Assembly: GCF_033958435.1 (NCBI RefSeq) | Contig: NC_134137.1 | Coordinates: 174,233,501 to 174,297,500 of the forward strand | DNA length: 64,000 bases | Reading direction: 5' to 3' | DNA from: Carettochelys insculpta | Lineage: Eukaryota; Chordata; Testudines; Carettochelyidae | Shown here: in pieces, positions 21,570 through 33,358 of the stretch | Position numbering within the stretch: the stretch's first letter is position 1 | Layout: each line of letters opens with the position of its first letter | Notes under the pieces: model-generated | What the model was told of the DNA's origin: nothing | The model's database searches: none | What the model saw: only the letters and a program-made list of their open reading frames with translations | Made by a program: the position numbers and the translations under genes

Positions 21570-22780
21570 GCTCAGGGGTCCCTGTGAGTGAAGGTCTCCC
21601 CACTACAGACTCCATGCTGGTGGAGCTCCTGGTTGCGGGATGCTGTCCATACCCCTGTGTCAGCATGGCCATCGAGCCCTGGGGCTGTGTTCCCCTCCCA
21701 TGCCTCAATGAGGTCCTGGGGAGCACAGCAGGTGGCCCCAAGCTGCAAGGTGTTCTCTACCCCCACAGTGAGGCACAGGAGGAGGCATCTGAATTTTGCC
21801 TTCAGACACCCAAAGGCACACTCCAGGGGTTCTGGGTGTGTCCACGCGGGGCACTGAAGGCCATGTGGGCTGGGGTCAGGTGTCCTGTATATGGGCGCAG
21901 CACCCATGGCTGCAGAGGGTATGCAGGGTCAGCGACGAGGCACAGCGGGATGGTGACATCACCGATGACAAGGGAATACAGGTGTCATCCATTGCCCCAA
22001 AGCACTGGCGGAACCCAAGCTTGGCAAATCCCGCCGTGACCACCTCGAGGTCCCTTAGGCTCACGAGCTGCCACACAAGCATGTCATTGATGACCTTCAC
22101 AACCTGTGGGAAGAAGAGCAGCGTGCTTATGGGTGTGCCAATGAGTACTGCGGGCCCCTTCCCTGCCCACTCCCTCTCTGTGGCCTCTTCAGGGGTGGGC
22201 CCGTGTATGGATGGGGTGTTGGAGTCCCCTGTGGCAGGCTTCCCTGGGTGTGGCCTCCCCCTGTCATCTCTAGGGTCCCTATTGCCCAATGCCCCGCTTC
22301 CAGGCTGGGGCTCAGCGTGTGGCTTACCTCGAGTACAATGGCCCCGATGGTGGACTTGCCCACCCCGAATTGCCACCCGATGGAGTGTTAGCTATCCTGG
22401 GTGGCCAGCTTCCAGATGGCAATGGCTACGCGCTTCTCCACGGGGACGTCTGGCCACATCGGTGTGTCCTGGCACCGAAGCAGAGGAGCGAGCCAGGCGC
22501 AGATCTCAAGGAACATGCCCTTCAGCATGCGCAGGTTCTGCTGCCATCAGTTAGCGTCCCACTGGGCCATCCCTGCTCTATCCTACCAGTCACTGCTGGC
22601 GCTGAGGATTCATGCATGGGGGAAGGCTGTTGGGGGCCTGGCAGGGGTGGGTCAGGTCCCTGGGAGATCATGTTGTGCTCCCAGAGGAGGGTGGCCAGGA
22701 GGCTCCCCAGAACCCTTGTCAAGGCGAGCCTGGGCTGCTGCAACTCCTCGGGGTCCAGGCCTGGCACTTGGACTGGTGTA
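21570..22780 (-). pseudogene. HARBI1-like DDE nuclease (transposase) pseudogene, internal deletion
   Basis: On the minus strand, parts of a PIF/Harbinger nuclease follow in order: a helix-turn-helix-like GKSTIGAIVLEV (about 22362-22327), VVKVINDMLVWQLVSL and FAKLGFRQCFGAMDDTCIPL with the first catalytic Asp (about 21987-21992), GDVTIPL and DPAYPL in another frame (about 21960-21930), then ECAFGCLKAKFRCLL with the catalytic Glu (21821-21823). Only about 56 codons separate the first Asp from the Glu. The segment that normally carries the second catalytic Asp seems deleted between CIPL and GDVTIPL. With the frameshifts, it is non-functional. The Myb-like partner gene converges on it from the left. 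Confidence 0.7.
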
Positions 22781-23081
22781 GGAGCAGTGAGAGGACGAGC
22801 TGTGCTGGGGGCAGCGTGATGAGCCTCAGCAGCTTGTGCAGGGAGAGGTTGCTGGGGAGGGCCCGTTAACAGCCTGGAAGGGCTCTCCAGCCATGCAACC
22901 ACGTCTGAGGCGTTTTCTGCCCTGCTGTTCTGGAAGAGGGTGGACGTGATCTTCTGGAAGACGAGGCAGCTCTTTTGGATGATGCTTTGTGTGTTAGACG
23001 CTCTCTTTGGGAAGATAATCTTCCTGAAGAGGGCTTCTGGAAGATCCACTTCCAGAAGATCTGACACGTGCAGACACAGCC

Positions 23082-23764
23082 TAAGTGCAGTATTTGATCT
23101 TTACTGGCAAACAGAAGTATTGAAGAGAAACTGACATTTTTTTCTAAAGTGTCTGTCTTAAAGAAAATATCTTTTAAAAATGGGTTATGAAACTCCTCCA
23201 CTGTAAGTGTGTGTAATGGATTTGTGTAACTGTGTGTGACTTGATGGTCAAAGTGCAGCTCTGCCTGTGTATTTTACAGGGGCCTGTATCACCATAACTA
23301 TAGAGAAGTAAATGGAAAGGAAATGGAGCTACATGGCCTCATTTTAAGTCTATTCTGATTGACACAGTGGGTCCAGCCACCTTACAATTGTCCCTGCTGG
23401 TGGGGAATCCTGGTGAGGCAGTGGGGTGGACATCAAGGATTTGACTGGGTAGCTCTGAAGCCCTGGGAATCCTGCCCTTTGGCACTACTGACAGCTGGGT
23501 GTAAGTCAGAGCATCACAGAGGTGTCTTTAATGTGGTGGGGAAGGACTGGCTCCTGACTGACCCTGGGATCTGGGGAATGTAAAAGTTTGTCTCTTAGCT
23601 TCTCTTCTCAGACTAAGTTGGCAAACTATGTTAAGATAGCTAAACTTTTTATTAATAGAAACTTTCATAGAGGTAGGTAGCAAACTGAACTTTACTTGAG
23701 AACTAGTTGGAGTGTTTTTCTGCAGCTATGCAGATAAGACAAGACCCATCAGTGTAGAATAGTA
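23082..23764. other. unique non-coding DNA
   Basis: No feature recognised. Confidence 0.45.
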
Positions 23765-23766
23765 AC

Positions 23767-23792
23767 AGAGAGAGAGAGAGACAGAGAGAGAG
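23767..23792 (+). repeat. (GA)n microsatellite at Penelope-element end
   Basis: An interrupted GA run directly next to the CCGAGTTAGTCTATATAC end of the Penelope-like element. A similar GTAACAGAGAGA stretch precedes the related unit at 39333, so the GA tract belongs to the element's end. Confidence 0.85.
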
Positions 23793-23940
23793 AGCCGAGT
23801 TAGTCTATATACTATGAAAACAACAAAACAGTCCAGTGGCACTTTAAAGACAAACAAAATAATTTATTAGGTGATGAGCGTTGGTGGGTCAGACCCACTT
23901 CTTCAGATCATAGCCATACCAGAACAAACTCAATCGCATT

Positions 23941-24770
23941 TTCTCTGATCCACTGACAAAGACTGAAAACTACAAGATCGCTACCAAATATTCATTAATC
24001 TGAATTACCCACCGGGAGAAATAAAAAAACAAATTGACAGGGCCAGACAAATACCCAGAGACCAGCCACTCCAAGATAGGCCCAAAAAAGTCAATAACAG
24101 AACACCACTGGTCATTACCCACAGCCCCCAATGCAAACCACTGCGACGCATTATTAAAGACCTACAACCTCTCCTTAATCAGGATGCCACACTCCAAAAG
24201 GCCCTAGGCGACGGGCCCGTTCTCTCCTACAGCCAACGTCCCAACCTTATGAGGATTCTCACCAACAGCCACAGTCTATACCACAGGAATACCAATCCTG
24301 GAACTTTTCCTTGCAACAAGGCTTGTTGCCAACTTTGTCCACATATCTATTCTAGAGATACCATCACTGGACCTAACCAGGTTATTCACAAAATCACTGA
24401 CACATTCCCATGTTCCTCAACTAACATCATATATGCCATCATGTGCCAACAATGCCCAGATGCTTTGTATATTGGACAGACTTCAAACTCTCTTAGACAA
24501 AAAAATTAATGGGCCCAAAACAGACATAAAAACACTCCTCATTCACAATCCTGTCAGCCAGCACTTTAATGGAGTGGACCATTCTGTTAATGACCTGAAA
24601 GTCTGTGTTCTACTGAAAAGGAATTTTCACAGCTGTTTGGAAAGAGAGGCTGCTGAGCTCTCTTTGATATTCAAATTCGACGCATTAACATGTAGCTTGA
24701 ACTGGGATGACAGTTTTCTAGCTCATTATAGGGGCTCTTTCACCTCCTTTGCTTTATCTAATTCTTGACT
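23941..24770 (+). pseudogene. Penelope-like ORF C-terminus: linker plus GIY-YIG endonuclease (broken)
   Basis: The readable frame gives a linker (KQIDRARQIPRDQPL; PLVITHSPQCKPLRRIIKDL) and a Cys-rich patch CNKACCQLCPHI, as found between RT and endonuclease in Penelope-like elements. A GIY-YIG nuclease core follows: IYAIMCQQCPDALYIGQTSNSLRQ (the GIY- and YIG-strand motifs, 24426-24505). After that the frame shifts by one and continues as VSQHFNGVDHSVNDLKV and KRNFHSCLEREAAELSLIFKF. In intact elements this nuclease cuts target DNA for target-primed reverse transcription. There is no RT domain upstream and a frameshift inside the nuclease, so this copy is dead. Confidence 0.75.
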
Positions 24771-24901
24771 TCCCCCATTTCCTTTTGCCCCTCTGCTCTC
24801 TGATTTGCTTACCTTGATAATTTTTCTGATTTGTGAACCTTGATTACTATTTTTGGTTCTCTGTGCCTTAAATATGGAGTCTGTTCTGGTATGGCTATGA
24901 T

Positions 24902-24928
24902 CTGAAGAAGTGGGTGTGTCCTACGAAA
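24902..24928 (+). ncRNA. hammerhead-ribozyme-like core in the Penelope tail
   Basis: CTGAAGA (fits CUGANGA) is followed by a 5-bp stem GTGGG/CCTAC with a short loop, then GAAA at 24925-24928. This is the conserved stem-II half of a hammerhead; Penelope-like elements are known to carry such ribozymes. The cleavage-site strand (UH) was not located, so activity is unproven. Confidence 0.4.
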
Positions 24929-24993
24929 GCTTGTCACCTAGTAAATTATTTTGTTAGTCTTTAAAATGCTTCTGGACTGCTTTTTTGTTCTCA

Positions 24994-25859
24994 GTATAGA
25001 AATGGGGATTTCTGTTGACTCGGTACTTGGCAATAGATATCAGCTGCTAGCAGGTCCAAAAATCTTTATACATAGTTGAATTGAAGCTTTGACTTACCAT
25101 TTTGGGACCATAAATTGATGCATGAGAAGCTATTTAAAATAAGAGCCAGGAATTAGTCAAAATGCTCACTGCTGATCTAGTCTGATCTGTGTAACTTCCT
25201 GCCATAAAACCTCTGCAGAATAATTCCTCTAGAATCCATCTCCTGGAAAAACAGTCAGTTTCAGTTGAAAAATTGTCTGTGATGGAAAAGGTAAAAAAGC
25301 AACCTTAATGAATTCAACCTAATCTCCTGTAGTAGATACACCCTTATTTCTCTCTTGGTGTACCCCACTAATACACACTACCACACACCTCTGTACCTAC
25401 CTCCCCCATCACATTACTAAAAGGCAGAAGCAAACTCGGAAAATAGTAACAATAAAAACACATTCTAATTGTGGCAGAATTGTTTGTTGTCAGTTTGATG
25501 GACAATATCAATGTTTTAAGACATTTTTCTGTCTCTTTTTTAATATTCAGTTCCAGGAAACAAGGGGGAGGGGCATTGGACAATTATTGTAAGATTCTGA
25601 GGCTCATTTAAAGCTCTGTAAACATTATGCTGCAGGTTGTCCATATGTGATGTACTTTATCCTTAATTAAGCTGAGTTCTCAAGCATCCTCTTTCTTTCT
25701 TTGCTCACGTGTAAACTTTATCACTGGACATATTTTTTCATTGAGGATGTGCCTGTGGCAAAATTGATGCCAATTTAAAAATAAAACCTAATCTTGCCCC
25801 AGACTAAGAGCCTCTCACCAACGATCACATTTGCAGGATCAAAATGGATCCAGTCCACT
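24994..25859. other. unique AT-rich non-coding DNA
   Basis: Nothing recognised. Confidence 0.5.
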
Positions 25860-26100
25860 GGGTATGCCTACACAGCAGTCAGGGGTGTGACTGCACCACA
25901 TATGGATGCACTGGAGGTAACTTTGATGAAGCCTGCTTGAGTAACAATAACAGTGAAGCTGTGGCAGGATGGGCAGCAGCCCAGGACAGTGGGTAAAGTG
26001 CACTGGTTTTACTACTGTTATGCATGATAGCTAGACCAAACATAGCTCTGGTATGTCTACACGTGTTCCAGTCCAACTTCTGGGGGTAGTGTAGACGTAT
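25860..26100. mobile_element. possible MITE, GGGTATGCCTACAC-ended
   Basis: The left end GGGTATGCCTACACAGC and the right end GTAGTGTAGACGTATT are weak inverse repeats of the type common here. A second internal 'tggtatgtctacacgtg' near 26051 may mean two elements are nested. Weak. Confidence 0.35.
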
Positions 26101-27928
26101 TAAGTCTTCAGAATTGTGCATGGCATCACCAGTGTAGCAGCATGAATGCGATGAATATTCATTCTCTGACCAAGGAGACCCCCTTTCATGTTGTTCTAAT
26201 TTTATCCAGTCTTAAATGCAGCCAGTGATCCCCAGGAGACTACAAAAATCAGTCCAATTTACTCAGCCAACTTGTGAGTTAGGCACAAGTTACCTAGATG
26301 TCATAGCAAACTCTTGATCAGCAAACTTTGCTGGCTCACATGCCACCTTAATTTGATGTTGTGAGTACTACATACATATCTGTCCTTCTTGTGCAAATTT
26401 ATTTGGGGCCTTAATAAGCTTAAGTATCTCTGGACTCTACAGCAAAACAAATGCCCAAAGAAGTCTAAAATATTCAGTTATAACCAATGCTTTAAAACAA
26501 GCAAACAAAGACACGCCCAGGTGTTGGGCATGGGGCGGGGGCAGGGACCCTGCAGCCCTGTGGCTAGGATCTGTCTGGGCCCCTCTGGGGCTCTGAGCCC
26601 TGCTGTCAGGCCCAGATGTGGGGTACCCAACCAGGGCACTCTGGAAAGGATACCAGCACCAAAAAACCCAACTGATTATAACATCCTGTCTAAATACCTT
26701 AGGTCTTCTGACAAGGTATCAAAAATAAATGCTTTAAAACAGCCGTTATCATCACTTAGGAGTCTCATGTTACTCAAACAAGAAGTAACAATTTTGTTGT
26801 AGGTGAAGAAGTCTTTATCTACCTTGGTATATGCCATGGAAGTACCCACCATGGTTTGATATTTCAAATTTACTACCTTGAGAAACAGCAAGAATTTAAA
26901 ACTGATGGGGATTATGGGTGAACATGAGTCAAGTCCTTGGCTGGCAGGGAGGGCTTTATAGGGGTTCTGGGTAGCTTTAGTTCCAGGAGGCCTCTAGCGC
27001 CTCTGTAGCTCTGGCACCCTCCTAAGCAGAACCCTTGGATGTTTGCAATGGAGGGCAAATGGCACAGTGTCTTGCTCTGTACCTGAAGAGCCAGGCAAGG
27101 CAATTCTACGTAATCCTGTAGCCATGTTTGGAGTCACTGGAACCAACTAACCATTCTGGTGTTGCTAACTCTTGAGACTAGAGTCTTGTGAAGTTTTTGG
27201 TGTTTCTGAAATCACAGCTCCTGAAAGTGAGAGGCTCTGAGACTCTTTGCTTTCATTTACGGGGGACTCTGTGTGTGCATGCATGTCTGTGTGCTTTCCC
27301 GTGATGTTTGCCAAGAAAAGCTTGAATGGGAAATAAAGCTCAAAAGCCTCAAACCAAAAGGCAAATAACATTGTGTTTTTTTACTCATAAAAACAAAACA
27401 AACAAACAAAAAACCCTTCAGACTTATGGAGCCTGACTCATGACTTTTGAATGTTTGATTTCTCAATAAGCATAACTTTCCTGTGAAGACAGGAAGGGAT
27501 GTCCCCTGGGTCTTTCGGCATGAGGGGAACTCTGGTGGCATGACATGGCTTCAAGCTTCCCTCAGTAGCTCTAGCTGTGTAGCTCGCCACAGTTTGAAGA
27601 CAGGCGTAGTGGAAAGTCAGCCAGATGTTCACCAGATAAGAATATACTATCCATTTGCACAGCCACAGCACAGAACACGCCACTAAATAATAGTATTACT
27701 ATGCTGGCATGATCGAGTGCTGTTCTCCACTATGGGTGAAAGCAAAGAGCATTTTGCCTCTTGGGCCTTTTCTCATGTGCTGCAGTAAGTTTTATGACTT
27801 CACCTGAAATGAGTCCTTGGTGTACCACCGCTGCTAACAAGCTCGCATACTACCAGTGGTACAACAACCACAGTTTGCATGCTCCTGCGCTAGACACAAA
27901 GAATCCCAGTGGAATGCACTGGTTCAAC
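26101..27928. other. unique non-coding DNA
   Basis: No coding or repeat family recognised. Contains a GC-rich patch at about 26510-26650 and an A/C-rich simple tract at 27390-27415. Confidence 0.45.
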
Positions 27929-28414
27929 TACAGGTTGAACCTCTTCAGTCTGGTAATATCCGTGATTTTAATTTGTTGGATGTCTGCTTATTGTGTGTGT
28001 GGGGGGCAAGTTTCCAGCGCTCCTGCAAAGTTTATTTACAGCTGCTAATCGTGGCTGTGTTCTGTGCTGCTGTTTTGCTTTCATTTGCCCCTAAATATAT
28101 CTTCCCCAGAGACCAGCAAGCAGTGGCAGTCATGGTAATGCTGCTATATCCCTGTCTTGCTATAGTAAAATTGTGTAACAGCAAGAACACTTTATGAAGA
28201 GAGAAGTGAGCCTTGGCTAGGCATAGGCTTATACAGGGTCTGTATACAGTCATATAGCAGTTTTGCAAGTGTTGTTCCATTTCTTTGCCATGATGAAGTA
28301 AAAACAAAGAGACTTGCTGACTACACTACTGACCTCCTGAGGTTTGGCAAATTCTTTGGTTTGGCGCTGGTCAGGTCCAGATGGTGCTGGACTACACAGG
28401 TTTAAACTTTGTTA
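27929..28414. mobile_element. TA-flanked MITE, pogo/Tigger-like (copy B, decayed)
   Basis: It starts TACAGGTTGAACCTCTTCAGTCTGG, of which the first part equals the terminus of copies A and C. The inner 'cagctgctaatcgtggctgt' to 'agcaagcagtggcagt' region parallels copy C. The right end 'cacaggtttaaactttgtta' is degraded, and about 150 bp around 28180-28330 look inserted. Confidence 0.5.
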
Positions 28415-29450
28415 TAGTGTTGCAGTCAGTGAAGCTGTTGCATTGTAGAAGAGAGGTCAGTCCTGCCTGCTGTCTCTTGAGGGAACCTTAACACCACTCT
28501 GCCTCTATAAAGGTGGGTGTTTGCCATTATCTCCCACACATGCAGAAAGAGGGTATGTTATCTTTTCTTTGTGTTTTTTTTAAAGTCATGACACTATTTT
28601 TAGTCTTAACTTTTTTGCATATAGTTTTTTAAATTTTAGTCTAGCTTTGACCTGAAAATACAAGTGAGGGTGAATGATGAGGGATTATGTAGCAACGAGG
28701 AACAAGTGGTCATTTCCAGATGTTACCATCTCTCTGTGTGTGTGTGTGCGCGCATGCGTGCATGCACACAGAATTTGGTTACTCAGAATAGTGTTAGACT
28801 TTGGGCTTAACCAAACTGCATGAACAGATGCTTTCAATTGTAGGTTTTTTTCATTTTAAGTAAATCCCTTTTTTGAGTTGACATTTTAAAATCTCAAGCC
28901 CCACATCTGCTTTCCCCCACTTTCAAGATATCCAATGAAAAAAATATATATACTTGTTACCAGCAGCCAAATAACTGTGTGAGATTATTTTATTTTCAAA
29001 CTCCAAGGCACCAGTGGGGTATTAGCAGCTAACAGGGAGCAGTTCAAACAGTAACAGTGAAGACAGGCGTAACTACTGATTCAGCACTTGCTACACTATC
29101 TGTTGAAAAAAGAAAACCAAGACAGTTGTGTATGACTCACTAATCACTGTCTGTGCTACAGTCAAAAGTACAAGTGCTTTTTGTCATGAAAATACCTGCT
29201 CCTTTGATCTCCACAACATTTTTAAACATTTCTACAAAATAAGTAAATCTTTTGGCATGTTCTTTGCAAAATAATCCTATCAAAATTCAGTGTGGGAGTG
29301 TTTGATCCTGAGGAGACTGGTGCTAATACAGTTTTAGTAGCAGGAACATGGTATACTTTGCTTTCCCTAAGAGAGGGGGATAGTTCCCTAACTTTTCCAA
29401 GCAATTACTTAAAAAAGTGAAACATATTGTTGTCACATAGACTTGGTGTA
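28415..29450. other. unique AT-rich non-coding DNA with a GT microsatellite
   Basis: Apart from the short TG/CG tract at 28734-28765 nothing was recognised. Confidence 0.5.
28734..28765 (+). repeat. (TG)n microsatellite, interrupted
   Basis: TGTGTG run passing into GCGCGCATGCGTGCATGC, alternating purine-pyrimidine throughout. Confidence 0.85.
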
Positions 29451-29681
29451 CAGTAGACCTCCAACTTACGCAGAGGTTGTGTTCCTGTGCAACCCCACGT
29501 AAGTCAAAATTTGCATTACTTGTGGGGAACCAGGAAACTGACCAGTGCTGCGGGGCCAGTCAGGTTCCTGGCTCCCCTGAGTGGTAGGCAGCCCAGAGCC
29601 AGGCATTAGCTCCCCACCACCCTGAGTCGTGTTAAACCGAGCTATGCGCAACTTGAGTGCACGTATCTCAGGGTTCTACTG
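29451..29681. mobile_element. Tigger/pogo-like MITE
   Basis: The left terminus CAGTAGACCTCCAACTTACG sits after a TA, and the right terminus ends GGGTTCTACTG. These are the CAGTAGA(A)CC-type ends of pogo/Tigger elements. Inner arms also pair (CTTACGCAGAGG with GCGCAACTTGAG). The 3' TA is mutated to TG or lies two bases further out. Confidence 0.65.
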
Positions 29682-32600
29682 TGTAGTACTTGCCATTCAC
29701 ATTTACCAATGAATAACACAGATGGGGGCACTGTTTGTAAATATATCCTGGTATACAGTACAGACAGATCTGCATATTTCCCAAAATGTTTCAAAGCTTT
29801 TACTCTTTATTTTATTCTTCCACTGAAAACGCTACATAATTTTGTTGGTGAACTAATAAAAGACAGGCTGTTCCAATAATCAACACATTTCTTCAATAGA
29901 AGATGTAAATTCCACCTCTGCCTTCATGGGTACAGTGTGCAGAAGAGTTGTTCTGTTGTGTGCGCGTGGATAAGGGGAAGCCCTGGCTATGTATCTCTGG
30001 CTTGTATGGAGGCATGCTTAATAGAACCCCATCAGTGGATTCCCATTCCCCTCCCTATGGAGGAAGGAGACAAGTTCACTCAAAGCCCTTTACCTTAGCT
30101 ACTGAGATGCAGTGGCCTCTGTGAATCAACTTCCTGGCCACTCTGGTTAGTAGTTTTCCTTTGCCTTCCATGGGTCAGGACAGCTGGCCTACTGAGGCTC
30201 TGCAAACAGTAAAACCAGGAAAAAATGCCCCTCCTCCCAACATGGTTGCCAAAGCTGCTCTTGTCTGCATCCAAACTCAGAAGCTTTAGTTAGAAGAAGA
30301 GCATATGAGAGTAGTACAAAGCTACCGCACTCAAAGATGTCAGTGAGTATGAGACTAGCTTTCTCCTGCCACACAGGGATTCTTAATAAAGTTAAAATTC
30401 CCAGCATACTATCTGGTAGCAAGAAATGTTTCTCTTTTTTTAATTTCATCTGTAATATGAAAGACAGGCACATACACCACATGCTTTTGGGACGCCAGAA
30501 CATCAGTGGGATCATTTTAAAAGTTTTGGGCAAATGACTAACTGTTCTTGCTTGTGAAAGATCTAAGAGCAGGGATTTCTGTTATGCTCAAAAAGCATCC
30601 GTATATAAACTGCAGATGGACTACTACTTCTGATCCATGAACCTCCTGCTGTTAGGAATATTCAAATTTAATGCCTGTACCTCTAAAGAGAAGACTCCAA
30701 CCCTGAACTTTGTGTCTAAGCTTTTTGCCTCAGGTTTATCTGCAATTTAAAACATCTTCCTTGGGATTGTCTCACTTGGGTTATCACAACAAAACAGTAG
30801 TCATTTTATGAAAGTAAGTGTTATCAAACAGCCCCTCAGTGCCAGCTGCAAAGGATTCATTGTCACATGACAGAAACTCTTATAAAGCCTGACAAACTCT
30901 CTACACCTAACACAGCGTCGTCAGTGTTTACAAAGAATGTCATAAGGTATCAAAGAAAAGCCTGCAGTGCACTGATGTTTGACATCCATTATGAAAATAT
31001 GTATTAATGCTACACAAGGAGTTACGAATACTTGTTGCTATCATGTGTTAAAATCTGCAACCAAACAAAGGGGAGAAAACTTTCTTTCCACTTTTCTGGG
31101 AAAAATAGGTTATCTCCCCATCTCTAATATAAACGGAGCAATACCAGAGAGAACTACTATCTCCTTGCATCTGAGGTAAATGCCAATTACCAAAAGGAGG
31201 AGGAAACAGCATGACATCAGCACATGGGAGTCTGAAATATGAAGTTGGATGGGGGAGAGGTCCATCCTCAGGTAAAGAACTTTGTGGAATATAAGGAGAA
31301 ACAAAAGTGCATCTTATCCTCAGCTCAGGGACCAAGAGTGCTGATTTTTGTATCTTGTGACGGTAAAGGCTGCTTTAGGTAAGAAACTTCATAGTCGAGG
31401 CGTAGGAAGCATGACTAAACTTGTTTCATTTGTAACCATTTTCTCTCTGTCATCTCTGCTTTGTATCATTTAAATCTTTTCTTAATTTATAAATATATTC
31501 TTGCTTTATAATTTCATCTCTGTATTGTTATGTTAAACTGAGGGCTGCATCCTCACTGAGCCAGTAGACTGGTGTGTACTCTGCCTCTTTGGAGACAGAG
31601 GAATTGATGATTTCTGTGAGCTTCCAGTGACCCTGGATACTGCAGAGTAATGCTCTTTTTCAGGGAGTTGGAAGCTGGGGGACAGAATATAACCTGCAAG
31701 ACAAGGTAACGGCTCACAGAGGTCACCAAAGGGTTTGTGTGGCTGGCTAACACACTGGGGTAATGGGGATCTGTCATACAGGTTAGCACCAACAAATCTC
31801 TCTTTTACTCCAGCAAGTGGGTGCCAGGGTGACTTCTCTGGAAGTCCAGTGAAAGCATTGCACCAAGAAATAACTTTTATATGGGGGAGGGTCAAGGATC
31901 AGCTCTTTGAGTAAAGGACGTAACAAAGTAAAATATATATGCATATTTCTCTTTATTGGGTTAAGCTGAGAAAATTAGTCTGTCCATTAGATCTATAATG
32001 AAATGTACAGGAAGGCCTTTATATCCAGCCTATATCTACAAGCTGTGGAACGTTAATTAGTTTATATGAATGATGGTAAAGGAGACAGAGCTTTGAAAGG
32101 GGGTGGATTAGGCTCACAAATTGAGACATTTATTTTAATTAGTTTGGGTACTAGTTACATTGTATCTCTCTCTGGGTTCATATTTAATTCACATTAATAT
32201 TCTGTGGCTCGTACATGTCTACAAGTCTTTCATTTTGTCATCCAATTTCAATTTAAACTCTGGCTTCCCAGTCAGTGTTTTTGACTCACTGGGATATTGA
32301 CTAAGTATATAATTCTTATCTTAGACACTGAACAGCTGTTGCTGTTTGTGTCAGATATGTAATTACAGCAGGGGGAGCTGGACAATCGGAGATTAACGGG
32401 ATGCTGCTTAATCTTCTACCACATGGTTCTATTTTAAAAAAAAAATTGCACTCAAGAAATCCCATTACAGCACATGGTGTATCTGCTCATGCCTCACCCT
32501 CAGGTCAGTTAGTAAAGCAGACACAGACCTCTTTCTAAAGTTGCTTAGGGTTCATGTTTGAATCTGTGAGGCTACGATGTTCTAAACTGCAGCTGGGTTA

Positions 32601-33358
32601 TGGATGACTCCACTCTAGTATCTTTTCCCCCCATATTAAAAATGCACCTTGTAATTTCCCCTCCAGCAAATACATACATTAACTTCCCAACAGGTTAGAT
32701 GAGCTCCTCCCTGCACAAGTTGAAGGGAGCTACATTTAACAGAACTGGGCAGAGGGTGTGGAAGTGGAACCTTGTTCTGCTTTCTGTGTTTTACCTAATG
32801 GGGTTCCACAGTTAGGAAAGTAGCATGGGGCAGGGAAGAGTAAGAATAGCTACCATTATACACAGCATGCTCCTCTCACAGCAGCGAACTTCTGAATCCT
32901 TAGTGGGATTACTCACACATGATATTAAGCATCTGCATAAGGGTTTACAGGATCAGAGCCATAGGTGACCATACAAAAGGCTGTATGTAATGGCAGTAAA
33001 CATATGACATGGGGGAAAGAGGAGTGCGTAGAAGTCTGTGGAGGTGTGAAGATGCCACACTATTCTGTGTGTTACTTTTGAGGTTTTATTTTTCAAATTA
33101 TCAGATGAGGGGGTTTCTGAGAAATGGCTGGGCAAATGTAAACTTTGACAGGAAAAAGGAAAGGGAAAAAAGGAGGTTGCTTATCACGGGGGACCAAAGG
33201 AAGACAAACGGGGTTCAGCATGGGTGAAGGAATAGAGGAGCTTGTGTGAGGAATAAATACTTGACAGAAAATGCTGACTTTCATCAAAGTGTCAAAACTC
33301 ATCTCTCTGGTGTAACTAATAGCTGAATTTTCCCTGTGTTCTTCTGTTTATCTTCTGA
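29682..33358. other. unique AT-rich non-coding DNA
   Basis: This is the longest stretch here without a recognisable repeat (3.7 kb), apart from a short palindromic-repeat fragment at 32902-32960. No coding motif was recognised. The AT-rich block at about 32110-32400 is the sort of place conserved non-coding sequence is found, but that cannot be judged from one genome. Confidence 0.5.
32902..32960. repeat. dispersed amniote repeat fragment
   Basis: 'gggattactcacacatgata', 'ttaagcatctgcataagggt' and 'ttacaggatcagagcc' follow the order of a palindromic repeat also visible at 44640-44710. Confidence 0.4.

Larger units (their letters stand above)
19369..23081. mobile_element. PIF/Harbinger transposon, two-gene, decayed
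   Basis: Terminal inverted repeats: the left GGCTGCATCAACACGTCAGA continues into TCTTCCAGAAG; the right end CTTCCAGAAGATCTGACACG continues into TGCAGACACAGCC. Flanking triplets are TTA (left) and TAA (right), close to the TWA target of Harbinger but not identical. The 3.7-kb interior is GC-rich and holds a Myb/SANT-like pseudogene on the plus strand and a HARBI1-like nuclease pseudogene on the minus strand, in convergent orientation. Both are broken, so the element is dead. Subterminal repeats of CTTCCGGAAGATC-type sequence flank the genes at each end. Confidence 0.75.
23793..24993 (+). mobile_element. Penelope-like element, 5'-truncated with inverted end
   Basis: The body (about 23940-24770) encodes the C-terminal half of a Penelope-like ORF. 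The outer parts are inverted copies of one another: left 'acagtccagtggcactttaa' with 'aataatttattaggtgatga', right 'tagtaaattattttgttagt' with 'cttctggactgct'. Inverted terminal arrangements are usual for 5'-truncated Penelope insertions. The reverse-transcriptase part is absent. Related tails occur at 38700-38952, 39333-39553 and 61630-61775. Confidence 0.75.

Noticed and set aside
19841..22819. Long overlapping open frames in the second Harbinger element, including a 252-codon plus-strand frame at 21796-22554
   Set aside because: The minus strand carries recognisable nuclease motifs there; the plus-strand frames are antisense shadows in GC-rich DNA.
29682..33358. Conserved regulatory element in the repeat-poor 3.7-kb stretch
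   Set aside because: Conservation cannot be seen from a single sequence. No specific motif cluster was convincing.
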